Source: a virus
Length of the DNA: 64,000 nucleotides
Direction: 5' to 3' (one strand)
IMG/VR virus record: IMGVR_UViG_3300021197_001203
Span: 1-64,000 of that record
The position numbers and the translations under genes are program-made. This document shows, piece by piece, positions 49,736 to 58,696 of the stretch. Positions within the stretch are counted from its first letter, which is position 1. Every line of letters starts with the position of its first letter. The notes beneath the pieces were generated by a model. The model saw nothing but the letters and a program-made list of their open reading frames with translations, was not told the DNA's origin and did not search any database.

Positions 49736-52599
49736 GCTGGAAAGTAATTGAGCTAGCCGACTCAACACCAGCACCTGCTATGGATGGTGATGAATCCTTT
49801 GACACTATGGGGGGTTATGCACATACAAGTCTATACGAACGTGCGGTCAAGCTGGGCGCATGGTGTCCTTCAACAAACAAAGACGGCTTCATGTGGTCCA
49901 TTGAACAAGCTGAGATATTAACTAAGACTCAAGTCGATTTAGTTAAATGGACACACTACGGAATACCTTGTCGTGTTTCGATCAATAGTGTTGCAGGTAG
50001 TGGTAAAACTACACTGATTGAAGGGATTGCCAAATTGATTTGTAATATGGGGCTAGGCAATCAGAAGATAATCATGACAGCCTTTAACACCCACATAGCA
50101 AAGGCATTAGGTGATGTGGCTAAGTCTCTCAAGAAGAGTGGTCTAACAGGCTTCAAATCAATGGGTTATAGCAACACAGCCTCAGCTGGTGGTCGTGAGC
50201 TGTTATTCAAAATGATAAGGGCTAATGGTATGACACCTATTCAGGATGACCAATACAAATACAGGAGTCTCAGTCGCCAAGTGTTTTCTGAGATAGCAGG
50301 AATGAAAGAGATGTTGATAGGCATAACAAGTCAGCATGAAGAGATTAAGAATCCAGTGGCTGGATGGATGAGTGGCACTAGGGCTATTGAACACCTAGTA
50401 AGTGCATCAATGGCCAGTGGGATAATTACAGAGACAGAAGGTAGTATTGATTCGATCAAGAAATTGATTACAAGTGAACACGGACAACGTGATGATGTAG
50501 TATTTCTAATTAGTTTCCTCGGTGTTGATGCAGTGGCTAATGCTGTTGAACAAGTCATAGAGAGGGCTATGGACACTTTGGTGTCAGACATAGTGTATAG
50601 AGCAGACAAGGATGCAGTAGTGCCTGATTCAGTCTCAGGCTACTATTCACGCAGGTCATTAGTATCAGTGGCCGAATTACTAGCCCAGCCCAATGGACAC
50701 CAAATACACAGGCAGTTAGGTGTGGACTTTCCATACAGGAAAGAAGTGCCTAAACAGGTAATGAATCATGAGCTTGGTAGTTTAGCTAAAGTTCAGAATC
50801 GTGGTGGTGTATCAGGCACTTACAAAGTATTGATCGAAGATGTTGATGATGGGTCAGCTTGTTTTAGGTCAGCTAGCTATGCAGCATCTAATATTGTCAT
50901 GGGTAGTGTTCAGGACATAGAAACAAGGCTGGGAGTTTCGTTTCAATATGTCCCTCGCAATAATCAGGTTGTTCTTCGTAATTTAATCAGGACAGCCTCA
51001 GAAGACAACCAAGCACCAGTGCCTGAATGTCAATACAGATACATTGTATCTAAGGACAGGGCACAAATATTGAAGGCTATTATTAACGAAGTATTAGGTG
51101 CAAAGAATGTCGAATATAGCAGTGAAGAGGTTCTTACGACAGGAGTCGCTACATCAGGCAGCAATGCCACTGTGCCTGTGTCGATGCAGGACTTTGTGTA
51201 TGGTTGTGTTTATCATAATCTAACCGACCCAGCACCAGCGGCTATGATAATGATTGATGAGGTGCAAGACTTTTCTCAATTACAAGGTAGGTTCTTACAG
51301 TGCTTTTCTAGTTCTAATACTTCTATGATTTGTGTGGGTGATGTTAGACAAAGCTTGTATCTATTCAATTTTGCTAACAGTAAAGCGACCAAGATGATCA
51401 TAAATGATTTCAATTGTGATGTGATGCCTATGACTATTTGCTGGCGAAACAGTAAGAATGTAGTCTATGATGTTCATCAATTTGTCAATCAATGTATTGC
51501 TGAGGCGGGGGTTGATGGTTATGATAAATACAAGTTATTGAATGCTGGTATGGGTGATTATTCAGCACATAAATGTCCTGATGCGGATTACTGGCCTGAT
51601 GGTAAAAGGTCTGTTGTTATGCCAGCGCATTTGCTACCTTATGCGGCTCAATTAGGAGATATAGTGTCGTGTAGGATAAATGCGCCATTGGCTAAATTAG
51701 CTTTGAGGACGCTAGTGGATGGTGAAAAGAGTATTACATTACCCGCTGGTAAAAAGGGAATAGGTGAAGAGGTTATGTCAATAGTCAAGGGTGGCTTGAG
51801 ATATAATGGGGCGCATCAAGGATTCGGTTTGTTAAATGGTGATGAAGCTAGAGAATATCTCGATCATGATACAATAGAAAAGAGATATGATTCATACATG
51901 GACACTAACTATGAAGCGGCGGTAAAGAGGTGTGGTGGTGATTTGACAGCGGCTAAAAGTGAGGCTACTTATGTAAAGCTGGCCGATATTGCTGATGCAG
52001 CTCAGACGTTGCTTCATGGTTATATTGACAGAAGAGGCGAAAGTGGGACAGCACCAATGGCTAAGTTTGAGGGTTGGTTGAACACTTTATGCGGTGAAAC
52101 AGAAGGCAGGTCAGGTCATGATAATACTATCAGATTTGCATCGGTTCATAGGACAAAAGGCGCACAAGGCAAACAGGCATTCGTAATAACTGATCGAATA
52201 AACCACGAAGGTCAATTGAAACCCACGTTTATGTTGCCACATTGCATGAATAATGCAGCCGAGGTCGTGCAGGAAATAAATGCAGCTTATGTAGCAGCAA
52301 CGAGAGCCATTGATAGAGTGGTCTTTGTTTCCTTCTCTCAAGCACTAGCTGATAAATATCCAACATGGGAATCATTCAGCTTAGTATGGAATCAAGAGAT
52401 AGAAGAAGGTCAGAAGGTTGTAGCAACACAGAAGATAATTGACCAAGATAACGAATATGGGGTCATAGCTAACACTGGCGATTCAGGAGAGGTTATCCAT
52501 GTAGCTGAGGATGGTTTTCCTTGCGTTAGATTTGAAAGCGGTTTAGCTACCGATGTATCATTCGACCAAATAGTGGAGGCGAACAAGCACGATGAGTGA
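49732..52599 (+). CDS. Superfamily 1 DNA helicase (UvrD/Rep-like)
   Basis: 955 residues. Walker A SVAGSGKTT near residue 87; motif II MIDEVQD near 506; motif III GDVRQSLYLF near 537 with the Gln; motif V-like SVHRTKGAQG near 805; motif VI AAYVAATRA near 852. This is a complete SF1 set. The ~420 residues between Walker A and B are unusually long and include regions of unknown function. It likely unwinds viral DNA in replication or recombination. Start overlaps the preceding stop by ATGA. Confidence 0.85.
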   Translation: MSWKVIELADSTPAPAMDGDESFDTMGGYAHTSLYERAVKLGAWCPSTNKDGFMWSIEQAEILTKTQVDLVKWTHYGIPCRVSINSVAGSGKTTLIEGIAKLICNMGLGNQKIIMTAFNTHIAKALGDVAKSLKKSGLTGFKSMGYSNTASAGGRELLFKMIRANGMTPIQDDQYKYRSLSRQVFSEIAGMKEMLIGITSQHEEIKNPVAGWMSGTRAIEHLVSASMASGIITETEGSIDSIKKLITSEHGQRDDVVFLISFLGVDAVANAVEQVIERAMDTLVSDIVYRADKDAVVPDSVSGYYSRRSLVSVAELLAQPNGHQIHRQLGVDFPYRKEVPKQVMNHELGSLAKVQNRGGVSGTYKVLIEDVDDGSACFRSASYAASNIVMGSVQDIETRLGVSFQYVPRNNQVVLRNLIRTASEDNQAPVPECQYRYIVSKDRAQILKAIINEVLGAKNVEYSSEEVLTTGVATSGSNATVPVSMQDFVYGCVYHNLTDPAPAAMIMIDEVQDFSQLQGRFLQCFSSSNTSMICVGDVRQSLYLFNFANSKATKMIINDFNCDVMPMTICWRNSKNVVYDVHQFVNQCIAEAGVDGYDKYKLLNAGMGDYSAHKCPDADYWPDGKRSVVMPAHLLPYAAQLGDIVSCRINAPLAKLALRTLVDGEKSITLPAGKKGIGEEVMSIVKGGLRYNGAHQGFGLLNGDEAREYLDHDTIEKRYDSYMDTNYEAAVKRCGGDLTAAKSEATYVKLADIADAAQTLLHGYIDRRGESGTAPMAKFEGWLNTLCGETEGRSGHDNTIRFASVHRTKGAQGKQAFVITDRINHEGQLKPTFMLPHCMNNAAEVVQEINAAYVAATRAIDRVVFVSFSQALADKYPTWESFSLVWNQEIEEGQKVVATQKIIDQDNEYGVIANTGDSGEVIHVAEDGFPCVRFESGLATDVSFDQIVEANKHDE

Positions 52600-52858
52600 G
52601 GGGACACAGGACACACCTGCATGGGCTAAAGCAGCTCTAAAGGTCAAAGGAGTAGGGGTTGGAACCCCTACCCCCGAAGACTGGGATGGTAGGTGTGATT
52701 CTTGTGGTCAATCAGGCGTTTGCCACCACCCTCATGATCAAGTCGTATGGCGACTTAATGAGAGTGAAGTGTGCTTAAAATGCAATCAATTACTACATGG
52801 TAGCCCCACAAAGGATGAAGAGAGATGTGCTTCTTGTGGCCGACTATGGTGTGAATGA
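52592..52858 (+). CDS. Small zinc-ribbon protein
   Basis: 88 residues with three Cys pairs: CDSCGQSGVC with nearby His, CLKCNQLLH and CASCGRLWCE. Two zinc sites are likely. Overlaps the helicase gene by eight bases. Possible helicase or transcription accessory protein. Confidence 0.6.
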   Translation: MSEGTQDTPAWAKAALKVKGVGVGTPTPEDWDGRCDSCGQSGVCHHPHDQVVWRLNESEVCLKCNQLLHGSPTKDEERCASCGRLWCE

Positions 52859-52899
52859 TTAAATAGGGTGTATTCCCTAGAGATTGATGTCCTACGTGG
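52858..52899 (+). promoter_or_regulatory. Conserved leader 2 (TATA-like box plus GGG/CCC inverted repeat)
   Basis: ATTAAATA at 52858-52865, a good archaeal TATA-box match, is followed directly by GGG, six bases, CCC (TAGGG/CCCTA stem), then TACGTGG at 52893, inside a TGTCC/GGACA stem. The gene at 52918 starts about 53 bases after the box. Matches leader 3 closely in spacing. Confidence 0.55.
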
Positions 52900-52917
52900 A
52901 CAGGAGTATGATGAGAT

Positions 52918-53799
52918 ATGATTAATGAACAAAATATAGAACAACAACAATACGATGAAAACTTGTGTATAGCTTGCGGCTATAAGTCGCTTGAATACTG
53001 TGATGACACTAGCTTAATGCCTAGTGAATATGCTAGAAGGATGATTTGCACGTCATGTGGTAAATCCACCGAGTTTTACGGTGAAGTCATTTGGACGCAC
53101 TTAGAGCAGGATGAGAGACATGATGAGATTACAGACGACTGTGCTGACCTGATAATACAAGCGACAAAAGTAAACCAATTGATTAGTAATTGGTGTGAGC
53201 CTTTAGAAGAAGTAATAGGGAGTTTTATTGGTTATGATCGAGAAGATTATGTGGCTTTAGATTCATTCGTAAATGCTGAATATTTTACCAAGTTTTTCAG
53301 TATCAAGAATATTGCCAGCTACTATGATGACACAAAATGGTCGCATGGACCCCATGTCCACCGTAATCGTGAGGATGGTAAAGTAGCAATGACTGATTTT
53401 ATGGCGGCTACTTTCGGCAAGATAAGACTACTAGGTGTAGGGATAACCACCGAAGTCCTATGGAATTACTTATGGTTTCACACTGAAAACTACATAGAGA
53501 CAAGATGTCAAGATGAGGATGATGAAGAGATTTATGAAGAATACATAAACTGGTTGAAAGGTTCTGTAAAACCAGCTTTATCGTTTATACATGAAAGAGA
53601 GTTTGCTTACGCATCTAACCTAGTGAAGAATAACACACATATGAATAGTAGCTGGGCAATTAAACACATGAAGCCGTTTAGCTTAATGCAACAAGCGATA
53701 GAATGTGCCATACGAGGGGACATAGAGATGTTTGAAGAGAATAGAAGAGAATTGAGCAATGAGTATTACGAAAGAAGGAACGGGGGGCGATATGTATGA
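52918..53799 (+). CDS. Unknown protein with N-terminal zinc ribbon
   Basis: 293 residues. CIACGYKSLEYC...MICTSCGKS at about residues 17-50 is a zinc ribbon. The rest is helical, acidic and aromatic (EEYINWLKGSVKPALSFIHE). No enzymatic motif seen. First gene after leader 2 and overlapping the next gene by four bases. Confidence 0.6.
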   Translation: MINEQNIEQQQYDENLCIACGYKSLEYCDDTSLMPSEYARRMICTSCGKSTEFYGEVIWTHLEQDERHDEITDDCADLIIQATKVNQLISNWCEPLEEVIGSFIGYDREDYVALDSFVNAEYFTKFFSIKNIASYYDDTKWSHGPHVHRNREDGKVAMTDFMAATFGKIRLLGVGITTEVLWNYLWFHTENYIETRCQDEDDEEIYEEYINWLKGSVKPALSFIHEREFAYASNLVKNNTHMNSSWAIKHMKPFSLMQQAIECAIRGDIEMFEENRRELSNEYYERRNGGRYV

Positions 53800-54302
53800 G
53801 TAAAGCTGTGTCGATCAGTCTTGAAGAGATGGATGCTTTTATGGAGGCTCAATTCTTTACTAGATTAGAGCCTGACCAAGTGGGGCATACTTGTTATGAG
53901 TGGGTCTATGAACAAGAGATGAATCATAGATATGCCCCAAACTGTAAGATTAGAATCTATTCAAGTATAGACCGTAATGGTGAATCAAGAGCTAAAGGTT
54001 CGGATGCAATAAGAGTAGTATTGACAGACCCTAAAGGCTATCCCTTCTGTAAAGCTTTCAAGCGTGTGCATAGAGTCAAAGGCTGGAGGCTTAACCTGTT
54101 AAGAAGATACGAGCCTGTGTTGCATGAGCCATGGAATTATACGTGGGCTGAGGAATACTGTTGTCCTAAGTGTAAGAACGGATTGCTAAGGACACGTTGG
54201 GGTAAAAAGGGTAGCTTCATGGGTTGTTCTAATTATCAATTGAGTAATCCCGATCCATGTAAATATACTGAACCCGTAATATTGCAGGAGGTATTACAAT
54301 GA
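53796..54302 (+). CDS. Protein with C-terminal topoisomerase-type zinc ribbon
   Basis: 168 residues. The last 45 residues, CCPKCKNGLLRTRWGKKGSF then MGCSNY...CKYTE, match the zinc-ribbon repeat found at the C terminus of type IA topoisomerases and in related DNA-binding proteins. The N-terminal part is unrecognised, so it is not a topoisomerase. Probably DNA-binding. Confidence 0.6.
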   Translation: MSKAVSISLEEMDAFMEAQFFTRLEPDQVGHTCYEWVYEQEMNHRYAPNCKIRIYSSIDRNGESRAKGSDAIRVVLTDPKGYPFCKAFKRVHRVKGWRLNLLRRYEPVLHEPWNYTWAEEYCCPKCKNGLLRTRWGKKGSFMGCSNYQLSNPDPCKYTEPVILQEVLQ

Positions 54303-54523
54303 AAATAGACTTAAGCGAAACAAAACCTGTGTATGAATTACACATTTGGTATGATAAAACAGAACCACCATTAGGTGAGTTCGATGAGTTTGTAAAGTAT
54401 GAAAATGCTAACGAAGCGATAGAAGCATATCACAAATTAGATTGTGCATACAAGATACTCATAGAGTATGCAGGTGATGATGGTGATGTGTTGTTGGAAC
54501 ACAGCAGGGGTGATGACAAATGA
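54299..54523 (+). CDS. Small acidic protein
   Basis: 74 residues, acidic and aromatic (YELHIWYDKTEPPLGEFDEF). Preceded by AGGAGG at good spacing. No motif. Overlaps both neighbours by four bases. Confidence 0.6.
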   Translation: MKIDLSETKPVYELHIWYDKTEPPLGEFDEFVKYENANEAIEAYHKLDCAYKILIEYAGDDGDVLLEHSRGDDK

Positions 54524-55059
54524 ATATATTTATCTTAGATGAAATACCAAGAATGGCGGCAAAATATCACTGTGATATTCACGTCAATAAAATGATATTA
54601 GAAACAACACAGATGTTATCAACGTGTTTAAGATTGAATGGTGCTGATGATGAGTGGATGATAGAAAGAGGCATTACTACCAAAGCAGGAACGCCATACA
54701 AAAAGACGCACCAACATCACCCAGCTGTGAAGTGGGCTTCTGAAACTAGAGATAATTTTGATTGGTTATCGGACTTAGGTTATTGGCTATTGATCGAATA
54801 TCATTTTCGCTACGACAAAACACACGGCTGTGAAAAACCTTTGATGAATATCATAAGATTAGACATAAATCAAAGTCATCTGATCAAAGAAGGTGAAATG
54901 ACCGACTTTGCTCAATGTATGCCCGATGAATACAAAGTCAAGGGTGATGCGGTAGCAGCTTATCGTGATTTTTACATCAATGATAAAGCTGGATTTGCTA
55001 AATGGAAACATAGCACCCCGCAACCTGATTGGTGGCCTCATGAAGAGGTGGTGGCGTAA
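54520..55059 (+). CDS. Conserved phage-type protein (MNIFxLDE family)
   Basis: 179 residues. The start MNIFILDEIPRMAAKYHCDI then HVNKMILETTQMLSTCLRL matches a family I recall as common in tailed phages, sometimes annotated as pyrimidine-dimer DNA glycosylase-like; I am not certain of that name. Conserved His, Cys and Lys residues of the first 30 positions are present. The PDWW end is also typical. Function not established from sequence here. Confidence 0.6.
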   Translation: MNIFILDEIPRMAAKYHCDIHVNKMILETTQMLSTCLRLNGADDEWMIERGITTKAGTPYKKTHQHHPAVKWASETRDNFDWLSDLGYWLLIEYHFRYDKTHGCEKPLMNIIRLDINQSHLIKEGEMTDFAQCMPDEYKVKGDAVAAYRDFYINDKAGFAKWKHSTPQPDWWPHEEVVA

Positions 55060-55376
55060 TGGGATGGTGGCCATTAGACTTAGAAACAGGCAACATCAAG
55101 TGGGGTAAAACCCCACCACATGATATGATGTGGGGTGATGCGGTTGCTGACGCTATGGACAGGATAATGGAAAATGCGTTAGAAGAAGCCATGGTTCAAT
55201 GTAAGGCTATCTTTGAATCCTTAGAAGGCGAGCCAGTGATGACTCCTTTGGAGTTTTTATCGGGTATTGCCTTTTCATTGAATACTGTTGAAGAATATGC
55301 TTTCAGCCCAGCTTTCAAAGAAGCGTTGGGTGGTTATACATTACAAGTTAAATTAGTCAAAAAGGAGGATGAGTGA
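55059..55376 (+). CDS. Small unknown protein
   Basis: 105 residues. N terminus MGWWPLDLETGNIKWGKTPP looks conserved in style; this short Trp/Pro-rich opening is common in phage hypothetical proteins. The body is acidic and helical (VADAMDRIMENALEEAMVQC). One-base overlap with its upstream neighbour (TAATG). Confidence 0.6.
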   Translation: MGWWPLDLETGNIKWGKTPPHDMMWGDAVADAMDRIMENALEEAMVQCKAIFESLEGEPVMTPLEFLSGIAFSLNTVEEYAFSPAFKEALGGYTLQVKLVKKEDE

Positions 55377-55377
55377 T

Positions 55378-55512
55378 ATGCCTATATGGAAAATATGTGC
55401 AAACTGTGGGATGCCTGACGGCGGGACGACAGAATGCTGGCGTGTTGAAAAGGGCGCAAGGGTTGTGTTTCCAGCTGGGCACAGCTTCTTCGATCAGGAG
55501 ATGAAAAAATGA
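55378..55512 (+). CDS. Very small zinc-binding protein
   Basis: 44 residues: MPIWKICANCGMPDGGTTEC then WRVEKGARVVF... Two Cys positions (CANCG and EC) could form a half zinc ribbon. Preceded by AAAGGAGG (55360-55367). Overlaps the next gene by four bases. Confidence 0.55.
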   Translation: MPIWKICANCGMPDGGTTECWRVEKGARVVFPAGHSFFDQEMKK

Positions 55513-55859
55513 CTCGGTATGAATACACTTGTTTAGCTTGTAATGAAACTGTTTTGTTGCGAGGCGAGCCTATGCACAATGACCTTTTGGAAAAGGGTCA
55601 ATGTCCAGCTTGTGGACATAGTGGCAGCTCTATATGGGATTACCGCTATCCTGAACGGACACCCTCTTTTGACCCGTGGAGTAAATGCCCTACTTGTAAT
55701 AACAAACAAGGTTTAGCCCTCAAGGTCTTAGTGAAACATAATCCCGATTGGAGGGGCGTGGACAGATGTTTTCGTTTTTGCAGCCCTAAGTATGGTGGTT
55801 GTGGTGAAAAGTTCTTTGAAGATGGAATTGAAGGTATTGAAGGTGATGAAAATGAATGA
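55509..55859 (+). CDS. Zinc-ribbon protein
   Basis: 116 residues with CLACNETV and CPACGHSG, then CPTCNNKQG, and CFRFCSPKYGGCGEKF. Two or three zinc sites. No family name. Polar Glu-rich end. Overlaps the next gene. Confidence 0.6.
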   Translation: MTRYEYTCLACNETVLLRGEPMHNDLLEKGQCPACGHSGSSIWDYRYPERTPSFDPWSKCPTCNNKQGLALKVLVKHNPDWRGVDRCFRFCSPKYGGCGEKFFEDGIEGIEGDENE

Positions 55860-56115
55860 TACAGAAAAACGCTGGGTAAAGTATGCACAAGAGCATTTAA
55901 CGGGCAAAACAATCGTTTCAGTTAGATACCTGACCAAAGAAGAAGCAAAGGGTATGTATTGGACAGCTCAATGCCTTGTGATCACGCTAAACGATGGAAC
56001 GGTGTTATTCCCTTCAAGAGATGATGAAGGCAACGGTGCTGGGACAATGTTCGGCAGAACAAGCAAGAATGGCGGTGCTGATTTGACATTTCCAGTTCTT
56101 CAAATCTATGACTGA
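55852..56115 (+). CDS. Unknown protein, MNDTEKRW start
   Basis: 87 residues from the ATG at 55852, preceded by AAGGTG; earlier in-frame starts at 55846 or 55792 lie inside the previous gene. A compact alpha/beta fold is likely (TIVSVRYLTKEEAKGMYWTA, VITLNDGTVLFPSRDDEGNG). This layout recalls small phage proteins found next to replication genes. No motif. Confidence 0.55.
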   Translation: MNDTEKRWVKYAQEHLTGKTIVSVRYLTKEEAKGMYWTAQCLVITLNDGTVLFPSRDDEGNGAGTMFGRTSKNGGADLTFPVLQIYD

Positions 56116-56124
56116 GGTGATTAA

Positions 56125-56328
56125 ATGAAAGATAATGAGTGGGGGACTAGGTTTTGGTCGCCTATGCCACAGCCGCCAAGAGAACCGCAGGATGAAGATG
56201 TAATGTCTATTCACTTGTGTCCTGTGTGTGAACGAAGATTAAGGCACCCTCAAGACCTAAAACTAGGGCTAAAAAAGGATAGTTTGCTACAATGTGATGG
56301 TTGTGGCTGGTGGACTATTTTGAAATAG
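56125..56328 (+). CDS. Small zinc-ribbon protein
   Basis: 67 residues. CPVCERRLRHP and CDGCGWWTI form one zinc ribbon with a short linker. Pro-rich N terminus. Last gene before the thermosome gene, which starts 56 bases on. Confidence 0.6.
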   Translation: MKDNEWGTRFWSPMPQPPREPQDEDVMSIHLCPVCERRLRHPQDLKLGLKKDSLLQCDGCGWWTILK

Positions 56329-56383
56329 TTTTGATCGAATCAATGTGAGAGGTTAATAATAACACGACAATCGGTCAGCCTAC

Positions 56384-58018
56384 ATGGGACGAGATGAACA
56401 ACCAATATATGTATTGAATCAAAACATAGACCGCAAACAAGGCAGGACAGCACAGCGCAGTAATATAGCTGCGGCCAAAGCAGTAGCTGAAGCTGTTCGA
56501 TCAACATTAGGGCCAAGCGGTTCTGATAAGATGTTGGTATCAGGAGAGGGTAAAAGCGTCATAATAACTAATGATGGTGCTACAATACTGAGAGAGATAG
56601 ATTGCCAACACCCAGCGGGACAGCTTATGATTAGTGTCGCTGAAGTCCAAGAAGAAGTAGCTTATGACGGCACCACAAGCTCGGTTATAGTAGCAGGTAG
56701 TCTATTAGCTGAAGCTGAACAATTAATATCCAAAGGCATACATCCCACTACTATTTGTAAAGGTTTCAAGAGTGCTTCTAAGGTTGCGTTAGAAAAAATT
56801 AAGAGTCAGGCTAAAGATGTTGAAATGATGATGGAGGCTTCAGACCTTGAAAAAGAGGCGGCTCTGTCTATGATTGCTAAAACCGCATTAACTGGTAAAT
56901 CCGCAGAGAGTGAGATTGACCAAATAGCAGGATTAGCTATTGATTCAGTCATGAGAGTAGGTGGAGAGGGTAAAGCGGATTTGGATGACATTAAGATATT
57001 GACATTTTCAGGTGCTAGCTTTGAAGACTCACATATTTTAGATGGAGTGCTTCTTGAAAAAGAGCCAGTGCATAGTCAGATGCCCACATCAGCGAGTGGT
57101 AAAATATTGTGTCTAACATCTGATATTGAAGTTAGAGAATTAAAACAAGAGACTACCCTTTCGATCACAGACCCAAACGCACTAGAACAATTTCTAGCTA
57201 AAGAAGAGGCGGCCTTGTTAGAGATGGTTGATGCTATAAAAGCGTCAAAGAGTAAAATTGTGCTGTGTAAAGGGGCTATTGATGAGTTGGCCCAGCACTA
57301 CTTACAGAATGCAGGAATTATAGCTGTGAACCGTGTGAAAATGTCAGACCTTCAATTAGTTTGTAAATCCACAGGGGCAAAGCTAGTCAATTCTTTGAAA
57401 GATATTAGTCAGAAGGATTTAGGAGATGGTGCTACCGATGTAGTGGAGTATGGTGATCATAAATGCCTACACATATATGGCGAAAACGCCAACAATCCTT
57501 CACCTGTTTCAGCTGTTTTACGAGGTGTTAGCTCTCATACAGCCGAAGAGTTAGAACGAGCTTTTGATGATACTGTGGGGGTTGTTTCCGTTGCTTATAT
57601 TAATAATCAATTTTTAGTGGGTGGCGGGGCATCATACATGGGTTTGTCAAAGGAATTGAATAGCTATGCAAAGTCTGTTGGTGGACGTGAACAAATGGCC
57701 GTTGAAGCGTTTGCTAGAGCATTAGAGAGTGTCCCAATAACATTAGCCGAGAATGCTGGTGCTGATGCCGTTGATGTTATGATTCAGTTGAGGCACGTTG
57801 TCGCTAATAATCCCCGTTCAGTTCACGGTATTGACATGAGTGGTAAAGTAAGTAATATTCTAACCGAGAAGGTCATAGAGCCAGCGATAGTCATCGAATC
57901 AGCAGTTAAATCGGCTACTGAAGCAGCTGTGTCTATTCTGAGGATTGACGATGTTTTGAGTATGAAGCCAGCTGGTGGGCCTATGGGTGGTATGCCTAGT
58001 ATGGGTGGTATGGGCTAA
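56384..58018 (+). CDS. Group II chaperonin (thermosome subunit)
   Basis: 544 residues, full length for a thermosome/CCT subunit. Equatorial domain: LGPSGSDKMLV, NDGATIL, and YDGTTSS near residue 94 (usual G-D-G-T-T-T, so the first Gly is Tyr). Hinge and apical parts follow. C-terminal equatorial part: GGGAS, GREQMAVEAFARALE, PITLAENAGADAVDVM, SATEAAVSILRIDDVL, and a GGM-rich tail (GGPMGGMPSMGGMG). ATP-driven folding chamber, acting in the cytoplasm. Group II proteins are archaeal and eukaryotic, so this supports an archaeal host. It may fold viral capsid or tail proteins. One copy is present, so a homo-oligomer or co-assembly with host subunits is possible. Confidence 0.92.
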   Translation: MGRDEQPIYVLNQNIDRKQGRTAQRSNIAAAKAVAEAVRSTLGPSGSDKMLVSGEGKSVIITNDGATILREIDCQHPAGQLMISVAEVQEEVAYDGTTSSVIVAGSLLAEAEQLISKGIHPTTICKGFKSASKVALEKIKSQAKDVEMMMEASDLEKEAALSMIAKTALTGKSAESEIDQIAGLAIDSVMRVGGEGKADLDDIKILTFSGASFEDSHILDGVLLEKEPVHSQMPTSASGKILCLTSDIEVRELKQETTLSITDPNALEQFLAKEEAALLEMVDAIKASKSKIVLCKGAIDELAQHYLQNAGIIAVNRVKMSDLQLVCKSTGAKLVNSLKDISQKDLGDGATDVVEYGDHKCLHIYGENANNPSPVSAVLRGVSSHTAEELERAFDDTVGVVSVAYINNQFLVGGGASYMGLSKELNSYAKSVGGREQMAVEAFARALESVPITLAENAGADAVDVMIQLRHVVANNPRSVHGIDMSGKVSNILTEKVIEPAIVIESAVKSATEAAVSILRIDDVLSMKPAGGPMGGMPSMGGMG

Positions 58019-58281
58019 TGCCTATACGTGCAAATAAAACATTAAGATTAAGAAACAAATTAATTGCATTCTTAAAGGTGCGAGGCACTGCTTCTTCAAG
58101 GCAATTGCTCGATCACTTCAACTCAACGACAAGACAAGGCTCAACCATGAATAGCATGACAAACGTGCTAGCAAAAGACCCTAGATTCAAAATAGTAGGA
58201 CATACCAAAGTATCAAAGTTTTCAGGTAAATACTCTATGCTAGTGTGGGGTCTTTCAGGTGAAGAAGAAGAAGAAGAGTGA
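58018..58281 (+). CDS. Small winged-helix-like DNA-binding protein
   Basis: 87 residues. RLRNKLIAFLKVRGTASSRQ is the first helices of a winged helix; LLDHFNSTTRQGSTMNSMTN could be the recognition helix and wing, then KDPRFKIVGHTKVSKFSGKY the wing strands. Acidic C-terminal run of Glu. Starts at the TAATG junction with the thermosome stop, so it is co-expressed and may regulate it. Confidence 0.6.
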   Translation: MPIRANKTLRLRNKLIAFLKVRGTASSRQLLDHFNSTTRQGSTMNSMTNVLAKDPRFKIVGHTKVSKFSGKYSMLVWGLSGEEEEEE

Positions 58282-58285
58282 TACG

Positions 58286-58357
58286 TTGTGCAACGTGCAT
58301 CATTTGAGAGTCAGAAGAGAAACTAAGTGTAGGTTATGTGGTAGGTCATATTCATGA
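58286..58357 (+). CDS. Possible micro-protein with zinc knuckle
   Basis: TTG start at 58286; 23 residues, CNVHHLRVRRETKCRLCGRS then YS. Four possible metal ligands (Cys, His, Cys, Cys). The stop overlaps the next ATG at 58354. A non-ATG start makes this uncertain. Confidence 0.3.
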   Translation: MCNVHHLRVRRETKCRLCGRSYS

Positions 58358-58458
58358 GAAATAGAAGAGCTTGCAGGTGGTGTGGAGGCAAGGTCGATCA
58401 CAACCATGATAGGAAATATAGGTGTGAAAATTGCCCCCCAAAATGGAACGCACGATAA
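58354..58458 (+). CDS. Micro-protein with complete zinc ribbon
   Basis: 34 residues: MRNRRACRWCGGKVDHNHDR followed by KYRCENCPPKWNAR. Two CxxC pairs and a His-rich loop make a minimal zinc ribbon. Short but with the full ligand set, which argues for a real gene. Confidence 0.55.
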   Translation: MRNRRACRWCGGKVDHNHDRKYRCENCPPKWNAR

Positions 58459-58570
58459 AACAAAAAATGCCTCGCAGTATCACGTTTAGCTGACCTAAGT
58501 ATTATAAGGGGTGCCCCCCCTCATAGGTAATGTAGTGGACACGGGGCCACTGAGAATGGAGATGAAGAGA

Positions 58571-58696
58571 ATGACAACAGATAAAACGGAATGTAATGGT
58601 AAAGAATGTATGTGCGGCACTAAATCATCAGGTGAGATGATAGTGCCTATTGGACAGGGACACAGCTGGTGTCTTGATTGTGGAGGGATTGTATGA
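58571..58696 (+). CDS. Small Cys-rich protein
   Basis: 41 residues from the ATG at 58571 (MTTDKTECNGKECMCGTKSS); earlier in-frame starts at 58556, 58562 or GTG 58511 are possible. Cys at positions suitable for a ribbon (ECMCG and CLDCGG). GGAG lies about nine bases upstream. Overlaps the metalloprotease gene start. Confidence 0.5.
   Translation: MTTDKTECNGKECMCGTKSSGEMIVPIGQGHSWCLDCGGIV

Noticed and set aside
50203-50609. Minus-strand frames inside the helicase gene
   Set aside because: They lie within a clear SF1 helicase coding region and show no own start signal or motif.
53796-54302. Type IA topoisomerase
   Set aside because: Only the C-terminal zinc ribbon resembles topoisomerases; the catalytic Tyr domain and Toprim domain are absent.
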